Below are positions 53,045 to 63,448 of a DNA stretch of 64,000 bases, piece by piece. Position numbers and translations under genes: made by a program. The number at the start of each line of letters is the position of its first letter. The stretch's first letter is position 1. The stretch is from Arion vulgaris. Lineage: Eukaryota; Mollusca; Gastropoda; Stylommatophora; Arionidae. Below the pieces are notes generated by a model. It saw only the letters and a program-made list of their open reading frames with translations. It was not told where the DNA came from and ran no database searches. Location of the stretch: positions 89,060,703-89,124,702 of the forward strand of contig CM036753.1 in the NCBI GenBank assembly GCA_020796225.1, read 5' to 3'.

Positions 53045-53640
53045 CCTTTTCGACTTTAATTAATAAAACTCATCTAGTATTGACTTGTTTTTGTATCTAG
53101 CTTAATAAAATCCTTATTTTTTGTGGCTAGCTTATTCAATAATAAAATGTGTATTGTTTTCGTTTGCTTAATTGCTTTCATAATAACATCCACACTGTTC
53201 TAATCTTATTTGTTGTTGTTCATAATACAGCCTCCACAGTTTTGTCTAACTTATTTTGATTCCTCAAGAAAGTTCAAATTATGTTTACTCGCTTGGTTGT
53301 ATCACTTACACAGTGCATATTGTTTTGACTTTCTGATGTGTTTACGCAATAAGATACGTAATGTTTTTGTTGTTCCGTCACTTCCCCAATAAAATTCATA
53401 TTGTTTTGTCTTGCCTATTTGTTTCCCATAATAAAGTTCGTATTGTTTAGACTTGCGATTTTTCTTTCTAAATAACATCCATATTCCTTTGAATTACATT
53501 TGATGTTTCTCTAATAAAATCCACATTGATACAACTTGCTTTTTTCTGTTTGCTGAAAAGTTCTATGTTGCTTTCATTGCTTTCCCAATATTGTTCTTTA
53601 TATTGTTTGGTGGCGTTTGATCACCAATAACGTTATGTTG
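53045..53640. repeat. Old, diverged tandem repeat, period about 55 bp
   Basis: The words AATAAAATTCATATTGTTTT, ATAAAGTTCGTATTGTTTAG, AATAAAATCCACATTG and ATAACATCCATATTCC recur every 50-60 bp, each followed by a CTTGC-TTT motif. It lies just downstream of the 3' end of the minus-strand LINE at 53710-54235. Confidence 0.6.
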
Positions 53641-53709
53641 ATCTGAAGAAGTAATTCATCAATATCTAACGAAGAGAGATGTAATACGAAGTATTATTAA
53701 CTATTGTAA

Positions 53710-54235
53710 CAGCTATACCTTTAATAAACGTATACAGAGATATACAATGTATTGGTTTTGGATACCGGAAAAGGGTTTTTCTTCTTCAGCGATCTCTGGT
53801 TTTGCGCTTAATTTACTGTGGACCACAAACTTGGCAGTCAGCTTCAGGTCTGTGAGGTTTCCGCAAAGCTTAGTTTTCAGGTCGACCGGGTGTGGCCACA
53901 TGTTGCTTCTCAGCTCACCCAGGAGAGGACAGTCTTGCAGGATATACTTTGGTGACTGTTCCGCCTGCTAACACTGGCAGAGAGCTGTTTGACATATTCC
54001 TAGTCTATATAAGTGTTTGTTGAATCTGCAGTGTCAGGTCCATAGTCGAAATGAAATGACCTGATCTGTTCTGCTTAGGTCTTTGAGGAGTCTTTTCCAT
54101 AATCATATCCAGTGTTTGTCTTCCAGTCTACTGCAGATTTTCTCTGTATGAGGGTTTTGACCTCTTGAAAAGACAGGGGTTGTTAAATTTGCTCTTTGGC
54201 ACTGCCCTCCTTAGAATAGAGTTCAATACCTGATG
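53710..54235 (-). pseudogene. LINE C-terminus after RNase H
   Basis: The minus strand reads LSRTDQVISFRLWT, stop, HCRFNKHLYRLGICQTALCQ C, stop, EQSPKYILQDCPLLGELRSN MWPHPVDLKTKLCGNLTDLK, LTAKFVV. The module (H-C-R-x2-HLYRLGI, C-x2-C, HILQxCP, WP-x4-L-x-x-KL-G) ends RNase H-bearing LINEs. Confidence 0.85.
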
Positions 54236-54239
54236 TATC

Positions 54240-54468
54240 ATACCTAAAAGTAAGATAATTCAAAGTACTAAAGCGGCTAAAGATAACTAACAGAAATATC
54301 AGTTCAGATTAGATTGAACAGTGAGATACAAAGGAGACATCAGATGTACAGAAGATGGTATCGCATCTCATTGACACAACATATCAACTTAGACTGGAAC
54401 TTGAACGACTACACATAAGAAGAGAACCACTGAATGAACTAAAGCAGTCTGGTCAAATATTTTGTCAT
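54240..54468. other. No feature assigned
   Basis: A short frame gives MVSHLIDTTYQLRLELERLH IRREPLNELK (from about 54356). It looks protein-like, but I do not recognise it. Confidence 0.3.
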
Positions 54469-54469
54469 A

Positions 54470-54907
54470 CGGGGTGTTTTTACAGTCTCACTATACTTTA
54501 TATGTAGAATAACATGAACAGCGAAGTACTCGACGACATCAAAACATGGGCTAAAACAAAGTAGTGAAAATAGTTACACTGGTTACTGCTATGGTCTACT
54601 ATTGCTTTTGGTAAACTGGAAAGAAGCAATGAAATATTCATAACAACAGATGTTGGAAATATCCACCACGAGCGATGTTGGAATGTCTTAGCTGTACACG
54701 TTTCTTAATATTGTCAAATACCTTCTGCAATGTGTCTGTTCATATTTCTTGAATGTTAATTCTGAAAGAATTACCCCAGCAGACAACAGTCATTCACTGT
54801 ATATTACGTTCCAATTGATTATGGGTCACATTTTAGATGACGTCATGTACTTCGTTTTTTATATTTGTTCTACATATAAAGTGTAGCGAAACTTTACAAA
54901 CACTCTG
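54470..54907 (-). mobile_element. Tc1/mariner-type deletion derivative, 438 bp
   Basis: TA flanks both sides (54468-54469 and 54908-54909). The ends are inverted repeats about 75 bp long (left CGGGGTGTTTTTACAGTCTC; right reversed CAGAGTGTTTGTAAAGTTTC; shared CACTTTATATGTAGAA). The interior on the minus strand (about 54775 to 54645) reads TDTLQKVFDNIKKRVQLRHS and ARGGYFQHLL, like the last 40 residues of IS630/mariner-type transposases. The element kept its transposase C-terminus and lost the catalytic part. Confidence 0.8.
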
Positions 54908-55007
54908 TATAGCCAGACATAAGATTCCTTAAGACCATAACAGAAGAATGGATGTACAGAAGATTGTACTAGCTAGTCAGCGTTCCACACGAAAGGATAA
55001 TGTAAAG

Positions 55008-55766
55008 CAGCGTTTACCAAAGTGGGTGGTATCGCCCCCCAGTGGGCGCTGAAGAGTTCTAGGGGGGCGCTAGTGGGTTCAGAAGAATGTGGGGGCTGCT
55101 CAGGCGATTAGAGGTTGGTGACTCCTTCAAGAAGAAATTAATAATACATATTTTAAAATAAACTATTTTCGTGATTTTGTGATTAAATAATCATTTAAAA
55201 TTTGAGTTCTGCATTTTAATTCATCTTATGCCCGTCTTACACGATCCATTTTTCATCAATTTCCTATTTCATACATATAATCATTTAAAAATTGACCATG
55301 TATGACATAAATATATAAAAAATGTGGAGACTGCAGTAAAACTTGGAAAAATAGGTAAACACGTAAAAACAAGTACTACAGTTTTACAAAATACATAAAC
55401 AGTGACGATAAACAGCAACGTTTCGACCAAAAGGCCTTTGATATAGGTTTATGTTTCCACATGTAATCGTCCATTTGTAGTGTTCCTCGAAATTCGTCAT
55501 TCTTGTTGTATTGTTTGCTTGATAAAGGCCTTTTGGTCGAAACGTTGCTGTTTATCGTCACTGTTTATGTATTTTGTAAAACTGTAGTACTTTGTTTTAC
55601 GTGTTTACATAAATATATATCATTTTTCTATGTCAAAGAGAAATAGAGCATGTGTATATGTGATTAGAGGGCAGGGGGCGTTGGCAAACTGTTATAATGT
55701 GGAGGAGCGTTACAAAGTTTGTGTTTGCAAAGTGGGCGGTGGGCCGACAAAGTTTTGGAATCTATG
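55008..55766. mobile_element. Non-autonomous hAT element, 759 bp, 8 bp target duplication
   Basis: ATGTAAAG flanks it at 55000-55007 and 55767-55774. The left end is CAGCGTTTACCAAAGTGGGT GG; the right end reversed is CATAGATTCCAAAACTTTGT C. CAG-x-G-TTT-x-CCAAA is a common hAT end. It carries a long inverted repeat (55352-55610) and no transposase. Confidence 0.8.
55352..55610. repeat. Inverted repeat with hammerhead-like core
   Basis: The left arm GTAAACACGTAAAAACAAGT ... CAGCAACGTTTCGACCAAAA GG is repeated inverted at 55518-55610, with about 85-90 bp arms, nearly perfect, and about 75 bp between them. The right arm begins CTTGATAAAGGCCTTTTGGT CGAAACG, resembling a hammerhead core (CTGATGA, stem, GAAAC) with an extra T and a G-to-A change. 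Such cores occur in Penelope-like elements. Confidence 0.6.
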
Positions 55767-55949
55767 ATGTAAAGGAATGTACATACATAAATTTGCTAAG
55801 TTATTTCAGTATAACGTCAGACAGATGTTAGTTGGAGACATACTGCAGTCAACCATCGATACGGAAACTACATATACTTTGATTTGAATAGTATTTAAAT
55901 GTTGCATCTTTCTACAACACAATGTACTTGTTTCCGTCTATTTATCGAT

Positions 55950-56007
55950 CTGTGGACATGGGCATTTCTTGTCAATTTCTGCGTCGACACTTCATCTCTA
56001 CCATGAC
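55950..56007 (-). pseudogene. LINE family F fragment left of the hAT insertion
   Basis: GCGTCGACACTTCATCTCTA CCATGAC continues, after removal of the hAT element and one duplication, into TAATTGTCTTCTATCGTTTG AAGTC at 60318. The joined sequence matches 41690-41740 in the family F relic. Confidence 0.75.
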
Positions 56008-56999
56008 CAGAGCCGGATTAGCATAGTAGCAGAAGTAGCAAATGCTACGGGCCCCGCGCTTTGGGGGCCTCGCGCCTCTGGAGCTAAGTTGTCACTAGTC
56101 ATAAACAAGGAACCAAGTTTGGAAGGTGGGTAATAATTTCCCCCTTTCATTTTTTTTTATTGAGGTTAGGGCCAAGGTCATGTTTACTCAATTTCGAACT
56201 TAATTGGGCGGTCACACTGAGCTCATTAACAACGTAACAGTTTTTTTACTTTTTGTATAGAGTGCCTCTGTGTGCACACGCTTCTAATAAACGAAAACTT
56301 GAAAGCTTGAACAAAAGAACAATTAAATTTGACTCATAACCCAGTTCAAGTCTCTGTTCGTTCAGTAGTTTTTGAGCGCGAAACTTAGTTTAAAATAAAT
56401 GCAAGTGGGCGAATGAAATATTGTTCTAAGACATGAGCAGATCTGGGCACTCTTAAATAAATTTCATGTCATTCACGTTTTTTGTGAGAAACTGTTTTGC
56501 ACTCGACTAGATGTTCCAGAAAATAATGCGAAGGAGGGCCAAATGATTAAACAGAAAACTTGGACACACTTGAAGGATCCGCAACAAGAAGCCGCAACAC
56601 AGTGCTGCATAATTTTACAGAGAAGCACACAAACGGACACAGAGAGTAATTTTTTATTTGTTCTGCTAACTTTGAATGTATTTAAATCCTCCCATCTTGT
56701 TATTTTATTATTATTTTATTTTACATAGCTAATTTTATGTTTCAGTGAGAAATTAATTTTTAAAAATAGTTTCTATCATTTTTCGTTTTCAATGAATTCA
56801 AATGTTTTAAATCAGAGTTATAGTCATGTTAAGTGGTTAAATTACGAAGCACCCTGTATATAATATATCATCATGAGTAAATTGTTATATCATAAAACGC
56901 TGTCCAAACTTTCACATTTATATGTTATATTAGTAGAAAGTAGAAGAATTACATTTTATTTGTAAATTCATTTTCTTTTCCCAGATTGAGATAGACATC

Positions 57000-58510
57000 A
57001 TGAGCAGCAGAGCCAGAGATACGGATCGACATTACGCTTCTGGAAGTGCAAAGCGTAAAGCACAAGATGAAAAGGAAAATATAACCAAGTTCTTGTATCA
57101 AAAACACGCAAGCTGTCTGAATTTTTAATGTCGTGTGTAATGGTGCTGAATCCAAAGAAATCAAAGCAGAAAATATAGAAGTCGCGTCTCACAGTATAGT
57201 AGATGAAGATAGTGATATAGAACAATCATCATTACCAATATTAAGATCAGCAACTCTTCACGATTTAGCCACATTTTCCACAAGACAAACTGAAGTCGAA
57301 TGTACAGCAAGTCCTTCCAATTTAGCCATATCATTTTCAAGCCAAAGAGAGGCAGAAAGCACATGCTTCCAATGTAGCAACATCTTCTACAAGCCAAAAG
57401 CACAACGAAAATAAAATGTACTCCAACGATATTGGTGAATGGCCAATCAACTTCAATCGAGATTATTGAATTGCGAAAGGAAGCAGCGAAGTGCAACATA
57501 TGAACAGTGATTTCTTATCTTCCAAAAAAAAAAACATACGATAAAGAAAACAATCCACGAATTTGTCGAAAATCGTTTTTCACATATACACATAAACCAA
57601 CAAACAAAACTCATGTGAGATATTGGTTGTGTTATTCAGAAACTAAAGGACAACTTTTCTGTTTTGTTTGCAAAGTTACTGATTCAGACTGTTCGTCACG
57701 GTTTACGAAAGAAGGATTTGACCATTGGAAAAACGCAAATAATTTGTTGAAAAGACATGAAGAAAGCACTTCCCATAGACAAGCGATAATTTCTCTGTTA
57801 GTTTGCAAAAGAAAGATGCTCGTGTCGATTCTCAACTTGTAAGCCAAATTGAGACCGAACAAACATTGGCGGACACTTTTGGAGCGAATTACTTCAGTTA
57901 TCCAATTTTAGCAGAACGAGGTCTTGCATTTCGGGGTAGGGATGAAATTATTGGTTCACCTAAGAATGGAAATTATTTAGGTTTGTTGGAATTAATAGCC
58001 AAATTTGACATTTTTCTGGCTCAGCATATAAATACTTATGCAAATAAAGGAAAGGGACATACATCATACTTATAAAAAACAACATGTGAGGAATTTATCC
58101 ATCTAATTGCATCAGGCTTACTGGATCATATTATTTGTGAAATTAAGAAATGCAAGTACTATTCCGTATCACTGGACTCTACTCCAGACATTTCGCATGT
58201 GGACCAACTCACTCTAATAGTGGCAGTGTTACATCTGACCTGTGGAATGGTTGTAGTTCTGGAGGAAGGTCATACTGTGAACAACTGCCCAAAGTTTACT
58301 GATTGTTAAAGGAAATGGCATTGATATCAAAGACTGTCCGGTCAGCTAGACAATGCCAGCACATGAGTGGAATACAACGGCTTACAAGCAGCATTGAGAT
58401 AATAAGTAGCAGAATCATTCCTGCTTTGCACATTCACTGAATTTGGTTAAGTGTGCTGCAGAATGTTGTATAGAAGCATCCATTTTCGATTTGTTGAAAG
58501 TCCTATACAT
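57000..58510 (+). pseudogene. hAT transposase, N-terminal and central part (ZMYM1-like)
   Basis: The start region reads HYASGSAKRKAQDEKENITK FL. After stops comes the TTF-type zinc finger: RICRKSFFTYTHKP, RYWLCYSETKGQLFCFVCKV, RFTKEGFDHWKNANNLLKRH and EESTSHRQA. Then RGLAFRGRDEIIGSPKNGNY, YSVSLDSTPDISHVDQLTLI (first catalytic Asp region), GQLDNAST and CFAHSLNLVKCAAECC. The frame changes at least five times. In active relatives the protein binds the element ends and cuts and joins DNA in the nucleus. Confidence 0.88.
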
Positions 58511-58515
58511 TCTTT

Positions 58516-59078
58516 GATGAGCACAAGGAGTTTTACAAGAACCCCAGAGGAAGCAAGAAGTAACAATATGATCAACAATAACAGATAGTATTAAGAGCTG
58601 AAACAAGAGACAAACACGATCGAACCACTTACTATCTAGACACAATCGCTGCTGAATGAGGTCCTTGACAAACAATGAGCCATTCTAAATGACCACGGGA
58701 GTGTCTTCTCAGACGCTTGTTATTCGACACAGAAACAATCAGTAGGGTTCGTTAATAGGTTTGCAGCACATGTATGAGCTTGTTGGCCTGTATATAGAGA
58801 CGACACAATATCACAATACAACATGTATAACATATAACAAACATGTACATCATTCAAAGTAGCTTCAAATTAATTCTAAGATGAGCACAAGGAGTTTTTA
58901 AGAACCCCAGAGGAAGCAACGGAAGTAACGAATATATACAGGCACAACAAGCTCATAGCATGCTTGCAAACACTATTAACGAACCTACCTGATTGTTTCT
59001 GTGTCTGGTAATAACAAGCGTCTGAGAAAGACACTCCCATGTGAGTCATTTTTTTAGAAATGGCCATTGGTTTGTCGA
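58516..59078. repeat. Foldback and direct-repeat structure inside the hAT element
   Basis: A 54 bp segment GATGAGCACAAGGAGTTTT ... CCCCAGAGGAAGCAA occurs at 58516-58569 and 58880-58934 (direct). A segment of about 140 bp at 58668-58800 (GGGAGTGTCTTCTCAGACGC, TTGTTATTCGACACAGAAAC) recurs inverted at 58930-59075. It interrupts the transposase after its central domain. Confidence 0.8.
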
Positions 59079-59084
59079 AGTGAC

Positions 59085-59300
59085 GCTCGTATTGCTAGCT
59101 AGCGATTGGCTCGTAAGGCACTAGGGATAAGGTTCGAGTCCCGTGTTTGCTCGACTGTTTTCGGAAGCTCTAATACCTGTATTGTTTTACATTCTTTTCC
59201 GCTCTACCTATCGATTGGGCATTCACAAAGCACTGAAGATACAGGTTCCAACTCCCGACTTTGAAGAGACTGTCGGACACCAGGGATCTTCCTGAGCTGA
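59085..59300 (+). mobile_element. Possible dimeric tRNA-like SINE within the hAT element
   Basis: TAGCGATTGGCTCGTAAGGC ACTAGGGATAAGGTTCGAGT CCCG is followed about 100 bp later by TATCGATTGGGCATTCACAA AGCACTGAAGATACAGGTTC CAACTCCCG. Each has A-box-like and B-box-like parts at tRNA spacing. No tail or target duplication was found. Confidence 0.45.
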
Positions 59301-60029
59301 TGCGACAAAGCACTTTATGTGGTTTTACATTATCAAACAAGTTTTGGATGACATCTCATATAACATGGATCAAAAGGTAGAGGTCGTAACAATGCGTATG
59401 GCTAAATTTTGGAGATGAGTAAGTTGAAAATCGGAATAGTTAGCATTTTATGGGAACGGGAATCTAGAACGCGAGCGTCCTAGCGCTCATTACAGTCACC
59501 TGATCAAGATTCTTAACACGGGATATGCTCTTTAGAACGTTACACGGGTACGTTCAAGCAATGCGGCCTCATTTTCGAATATTGAGGCCAAAGCCAAAAT
59601 CCTGACTACTGTCAAGAAGATCAGAACAAACTTCACGACGACGCAAGCGAAATACTAAGTAGACGATTTTAGTGGCTCTACTACGCTGATGAAGTTGTAG
59701 AAAATCAAAACCCAAAAAAAAATAATTTGAAAGTCAGGTGTTATTGTCATATTGATAATGTCTTCGTAGCAAACGCATGGAAGTACCAGAGTGACTGATG
59801 TTTTGAACATTTGCGTAAAATTTACAGCAGAAGAGACTTTAAAAAACTCAAAATTGCATCTACAGAGATTTGGAAAGCCTAGGATTGAACTTGTGCAGTT
59901 CGTGAACTTTAAAACTAATAGCTGCATAGAAAGAATGAGCTTGAACTGCAATTTTATAAACTTATAATGAAAATCATTAGAGTCGTGTTTCAAATGTAGA
60001 AATATCTTACGAATTTACTTGTCTTTGAT

Positions 60030-60225
60030 GATTATAACTGCAGCGGAGAACGTTCTTTTCAACATTAAAGCGTATAAAAAGTGAGTTAAGAAACATATGG
60101 GACAAGATCGTCTAAATAACCTCACCTTAATGAACATTGAATGTAATTTACTTAGAGAAATTGATTTGTCTAGTATTATCTCTAAATTTGCTCACATTAA
60201 ATCGAGACAAGTTTGTTTGTAAAAT
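60030..60225 (+). pseudogene. hAT transposase C-terminal dimerization block
   Basis: Across two frames: GERSF, LKRIKSELRN, GQDRLNNLTLMNIECNLLRE and IDLSSIISKFAHIKSRQ. This is the E-R-x-FS-x-LK-x-IK ... L-x-IE end of hAT transposases. One base is missing after the RSF codons. It ends about 85 bp before the right terminus. Confidence 0.85.
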
Positions 60226-60309
60226 TTATGTTTTATTATTTATTATCAAACAAAACTTAGGGCCCGCGCTAAAATTCTACGGGCCCCGCGCTGGTCTAAT
60301 CCGGCTCTG

Positions 60310-60540
60310 ACCATGACTAATTGTCTTCTATCGTTTGAAGTCAGCGTCTAGGTTTGGTACTGACAGCATAATGTTGGGAGAAATATTGTTTTGTACATTG
60401 CTCTTTCAGTGTTCTTGGGGATATGTTGGAACTTCCAAATTTATATCATTTATCATATTATTTGGTTTGGATTTTTGCATCTTTGTTCGATTTCGTTAGT
60501 CATTTTTCAATTTGATATAATGTTGACACCGAAAACACAA
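60310..60540 (-). pseudogene. LINE family F fragment right of the hAT insertion
   Basis: TTCTATCGTTTGAAGTCAGC, TACTGACAGCATAATGTTGG GAGA, TTTGTTCGATTTCGTTAGTC. It matches 41705-41890 and 14175-14370, so the hAT element landed in an existing LINE copy. Confidence 0.75.
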
Positions 60541-60586
60541 GAAATATTCAAACTAATGTAGGAAACACCAAAAGATATATTAAGAC

Positions 60587-60770
60587 CAGTGGCGACTCGT
60601 GATCACACTTGTTGGTGCGGCCAACCATACATTTTCGGAAAATCAAGGTTTCGGATTAGGTTATTCTAATTAATACAATTAATATTTAATTAATAAAATA
60701 ATAAATACACGTACCTCATTATTGTTGGTGGTGCCCGGTCCCACATGCCCTTAATCACGTGCCGCCACTG
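60587..60770. mobile_element. hAT-type MITE, 184 bp
   Basis: The ends are CAGTGGCGACTCGTGATCAC and (reversed) CAGTGGCGGCACGTGATTA. Flanks ATTAAGAC (60579-60586) and TTTAAGAC (60772-60779) form a 7/8 target duplication. Internal AGGTTATTCTAATT reversed matches the MITE at 25365-25534. Confidence 0.8.
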
Positions 60771-60779
60771 GTTTAAGAC

Positions 60780-61480
60780 TAAATATATCAATTTCAGAAG
60801 TTAAAACAGTGTTGTGAAATAATGTTTCCTCTTATATGAATCCCGCTGTACAATATTACTTGATGGCTAATATCGTGAACTTCTATAAGATTGTTTATGT
60901 TTGTTGAGAGAATGCAAACAAACCAAAAAATGATTACTATATTTGTGTTAGTGAATAACCAAGAAATATAATTAAATCTAGTTGATGAAAAGATTCTCTC
61001 TATCATTTCTATTTCGATCTATATGTCTAACAGACAAGAATAACAATGTCAGTACAAAATTAAAGCTGAATGTCTGAAGAGTTTTGACAGAAAATGTCTG
61101 CCAGACGGGGTAATGATTGGGTATGTCTACGGAGTGTAAGGTCATTATTTGGGTTTGCGATTAAGGACTCGTTCAAGTTAGTCTCGGAACAATTTATAAC
61201 AAATATTAATGCTTTCTTCAGTTGTTCTTGTTATTTTGTGTTCTATTTTTGACGATTTATCAATCATTTCGCTACATTTGTTAATTTAAACCGCAACTAA
61301 GGACTTTTTAAATGTCTGCCGTCCTCGTAATGATGTATTCACAAAAGATATATATTTTAAGAGAGCAAATTACAACAGCAGAAACAATAGTGATTCCTAA
61401 ATTATTTTGAAGCAGACATAAGATGATCTTCGTGATAGAAAAAGTAACAATTGCATTTTACTTCAAAGTGAGGAATTTAC
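60780..61480. other. No feature recognised
   Basis: AT-rich spacer before the 25 bp array. Confidence 0.4.
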
Positions 61481-61481
61481 T

Positions 61482-62335
61482 GTAAGAAAATGATCGTGTA
61501 CTGCAGATAAGAAAATGATCGTGTACTGCAGATAAGAAAATGATCGTGTACTGCAGATAAGAAATGATGGGTACTGCAGATAAGAAAATGATCGACTGCA
61601 GATAAGAAAATGATCGTGTACTGCAGATAAGAAAATGATCGTGTACTGCAGATAAGAAAATGATCGTGCACTGCAGATAAGAAAATGATCGCTTACTGCA
61701 GATAAGAAAATGATCGTGTACTGCAGATAAGAAATGATCGTGGACTCAGATAAGAAAATGATCGTGACTGCAGATAAGAAAATGATCGTGTACTGCAGAT
61801 AAGAAAATGATCGTATACTGCAGATAAGAAAATGATCGTGTACTGCAGATAAGAAAATGATCGTGTACTGCAGATAAGAAATGATCGTACTGAGATAAGA
61901 AAATGATCGTGTACTGCAGATAAGAAAATGATCGTGTACTGCAGATAAGAAAATGATCGTGTACTGCAGATAAGAAAATGATCGTGTACTGCAGATAAGA
62001 AAATGATCGTGCACTGCAGATAAGAAAATGATCGTGTACTGCAGATAAGAAAATGATCGTGTACTGCAGATAAGAAAATGATCGTGTACTGCAGATAAGA
62101 AAACGATCGCGCACTGCAGATAAGAAAATGATCGTGTACTGCAGATAAGAAAATGATCGTGTACTGCAGATAAGAAAATGATCGTATACTGCAGATAAGA
62201 AAATGATCGTGTACTGCAGATAAGAAAATGATCGAGTACTGCAGATAAGAAAATGATCGTGTACTGCAGATAAGAAAATGATCGTGTACTGCAGATAATA
62301 AAATGATCGTATACTGCAGATAAGAAAATAAAAAT
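61482..62335. repeat. 25 bp minisatellite, about 34 copies
   Basis: The unit is GATAAGAAAATGATCGTGTA CTGCA. Most copies are exact. Groups of 1-3 base losses occur at about 61560-61610, 61730-61770 and 61880-61900. Long minus-strand frames here are artefacts. The array ends against a LINE endonuclease relic. Confidence 0.95.
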
Positions 62336-62341
62336 ATACAT

Positions 62342-63410
62342 ATACTGCCCAATGGATATCTCGCTATCACTTGAGGTGATGACAATAAATAACAAAGCAT
62401 GCATGGTAGTTGGTGATTTCAACAGCCACTCAGTAAGGTGGAGCTACCAAGAAACAAACAGCAGGGCGTCGAAGTCGATGACTGGGAGAAAGATAACAAT
62501 CTTGTCCTTATCAATGCCCCATACGATCCGCCAACCTTCTACTCGAGAAGGTGGCATACGACTAGCACTCGGGATCTGGCGTTTGCAACAAATGACCTAT
62601 CTAAAAAACATCACGTACGGTCACCAAACAGCTAGGAGACAGCGACCACAAGCCAGTCAAATTACAAGTTGATCTCCACTTTATACCTGAGCCCAAATAT
62701 GGTTCCCCCGTTGGTTCTACAAAAAAGCAAATTGGAAACAATATCCGGTACTGTCAGATGCTAATGTTGAACGACTCACCACACATGAAAATAAACACAT
62801 GCGATCCTTACCAAAAGAGCTCTCGGAAGCAATTCTAAAAGCGGCACGGGAGACCATCCCAGAGGCGCACGGAAGGTATACAAACCCTACTGGGCAGCAG
62901 AGATTCAGAAGCTTGAAGTAGAACTTGGACTGGCAAGGAGAGAGACAGAAGAGGCACAGACAGTAACGACCAACAAGTCGGCAGCGGCTAAGTACAGACG
63001 TGAAGTCAAACAATCAACACGACAGTGCTGGGTAGACAAGACTGAATCTCTGAACAAAGATAGGGACGGTCATAAATTATGAAAACTGGCAAAAGCGATG
63101 ATTGATGAAAATACCAGCAGACCCCCAATAGTCCTAGAGCGAAATAAAAAGATGTGCTCGGGGAGGGAGGCTGCAAATGTTCTAAAGAAAAAATATGTCA
63201 AAGTCAGCAGATTAAGCATATCAAAAGCCAAAAGTAACAACACAAAAAGAAAAGTGAGAGCCCTCGAAGGCGATCCAAGAAAACTGATAGTCACCTAACG
63301 AACACATTTTCCAGAAACAAACTGTTGGAGCCACTAAACACTAATCGCCTGAACTACACCCACATTCTTCTAAACCCACAATCGCCTCCTTAGAACGCCT
63401 CAGTGCCCAC
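62342..63410 (+). pseudogene. LINE endonuclease C-terminal half and linker
   Basis: Reads ACMVVGDFNSHSVRW (GDFN endonuclease motif), then shifted VDDWEKDNNLVLINAPYDPP, STRDLAFATNDLSKK, GDSDHKPVKLQV (SDH catalytic motif), VERLTTHENKHMRSLPKELS, AAKYRREVKQSTRQCWVDKT, a Trp-to-stop change in DGHKL-x-KLAKAM, and AKAMIDENTSRPPIVLERNK. The RT domain is absent; the copy ends near 63410. The N-terminal half is replaced by the 25 bp array. Confidence 0.85.
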
Positions 63411-63448
63411 TGGAGGGAGGTGGTACCCCCACTTTGGGACATGCTGCA

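Larger units (their letters stand above)
56008..60309 (+). mobile_element. Full-length hAT transposon, 4302 bp, 8 bp target duplication
   Basis: ACCATGAC occurs at 56000-56007 and 60310-60317. The ends are CAGAGCCGGATTAG and its exact inverse CTAATCCGGCTCTG. CTACGGGCCCCGCGCT lies 35 bp inside the left end and again near the right end. The transposase gene (56.98-60.23 kb, +) starts with a ZMYM1-like N-terminus and TTF-type zinc finger and ends with the hAT dimerization block, but it has many stops. A foldback structure and a SINE-like segment lie inside it. Confidence 0.92.

Noticed and set aside
61463..62422. 319-codon minus-strand frame with FSYLQYTIIFLSAVHDHFLI repeats, membrane-like
   Set aside because: Read-through of the 25 bp array. 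Three frames carry the same 25-residue cycle, as expected from a unit that is not a multiple of three and lacks stops.
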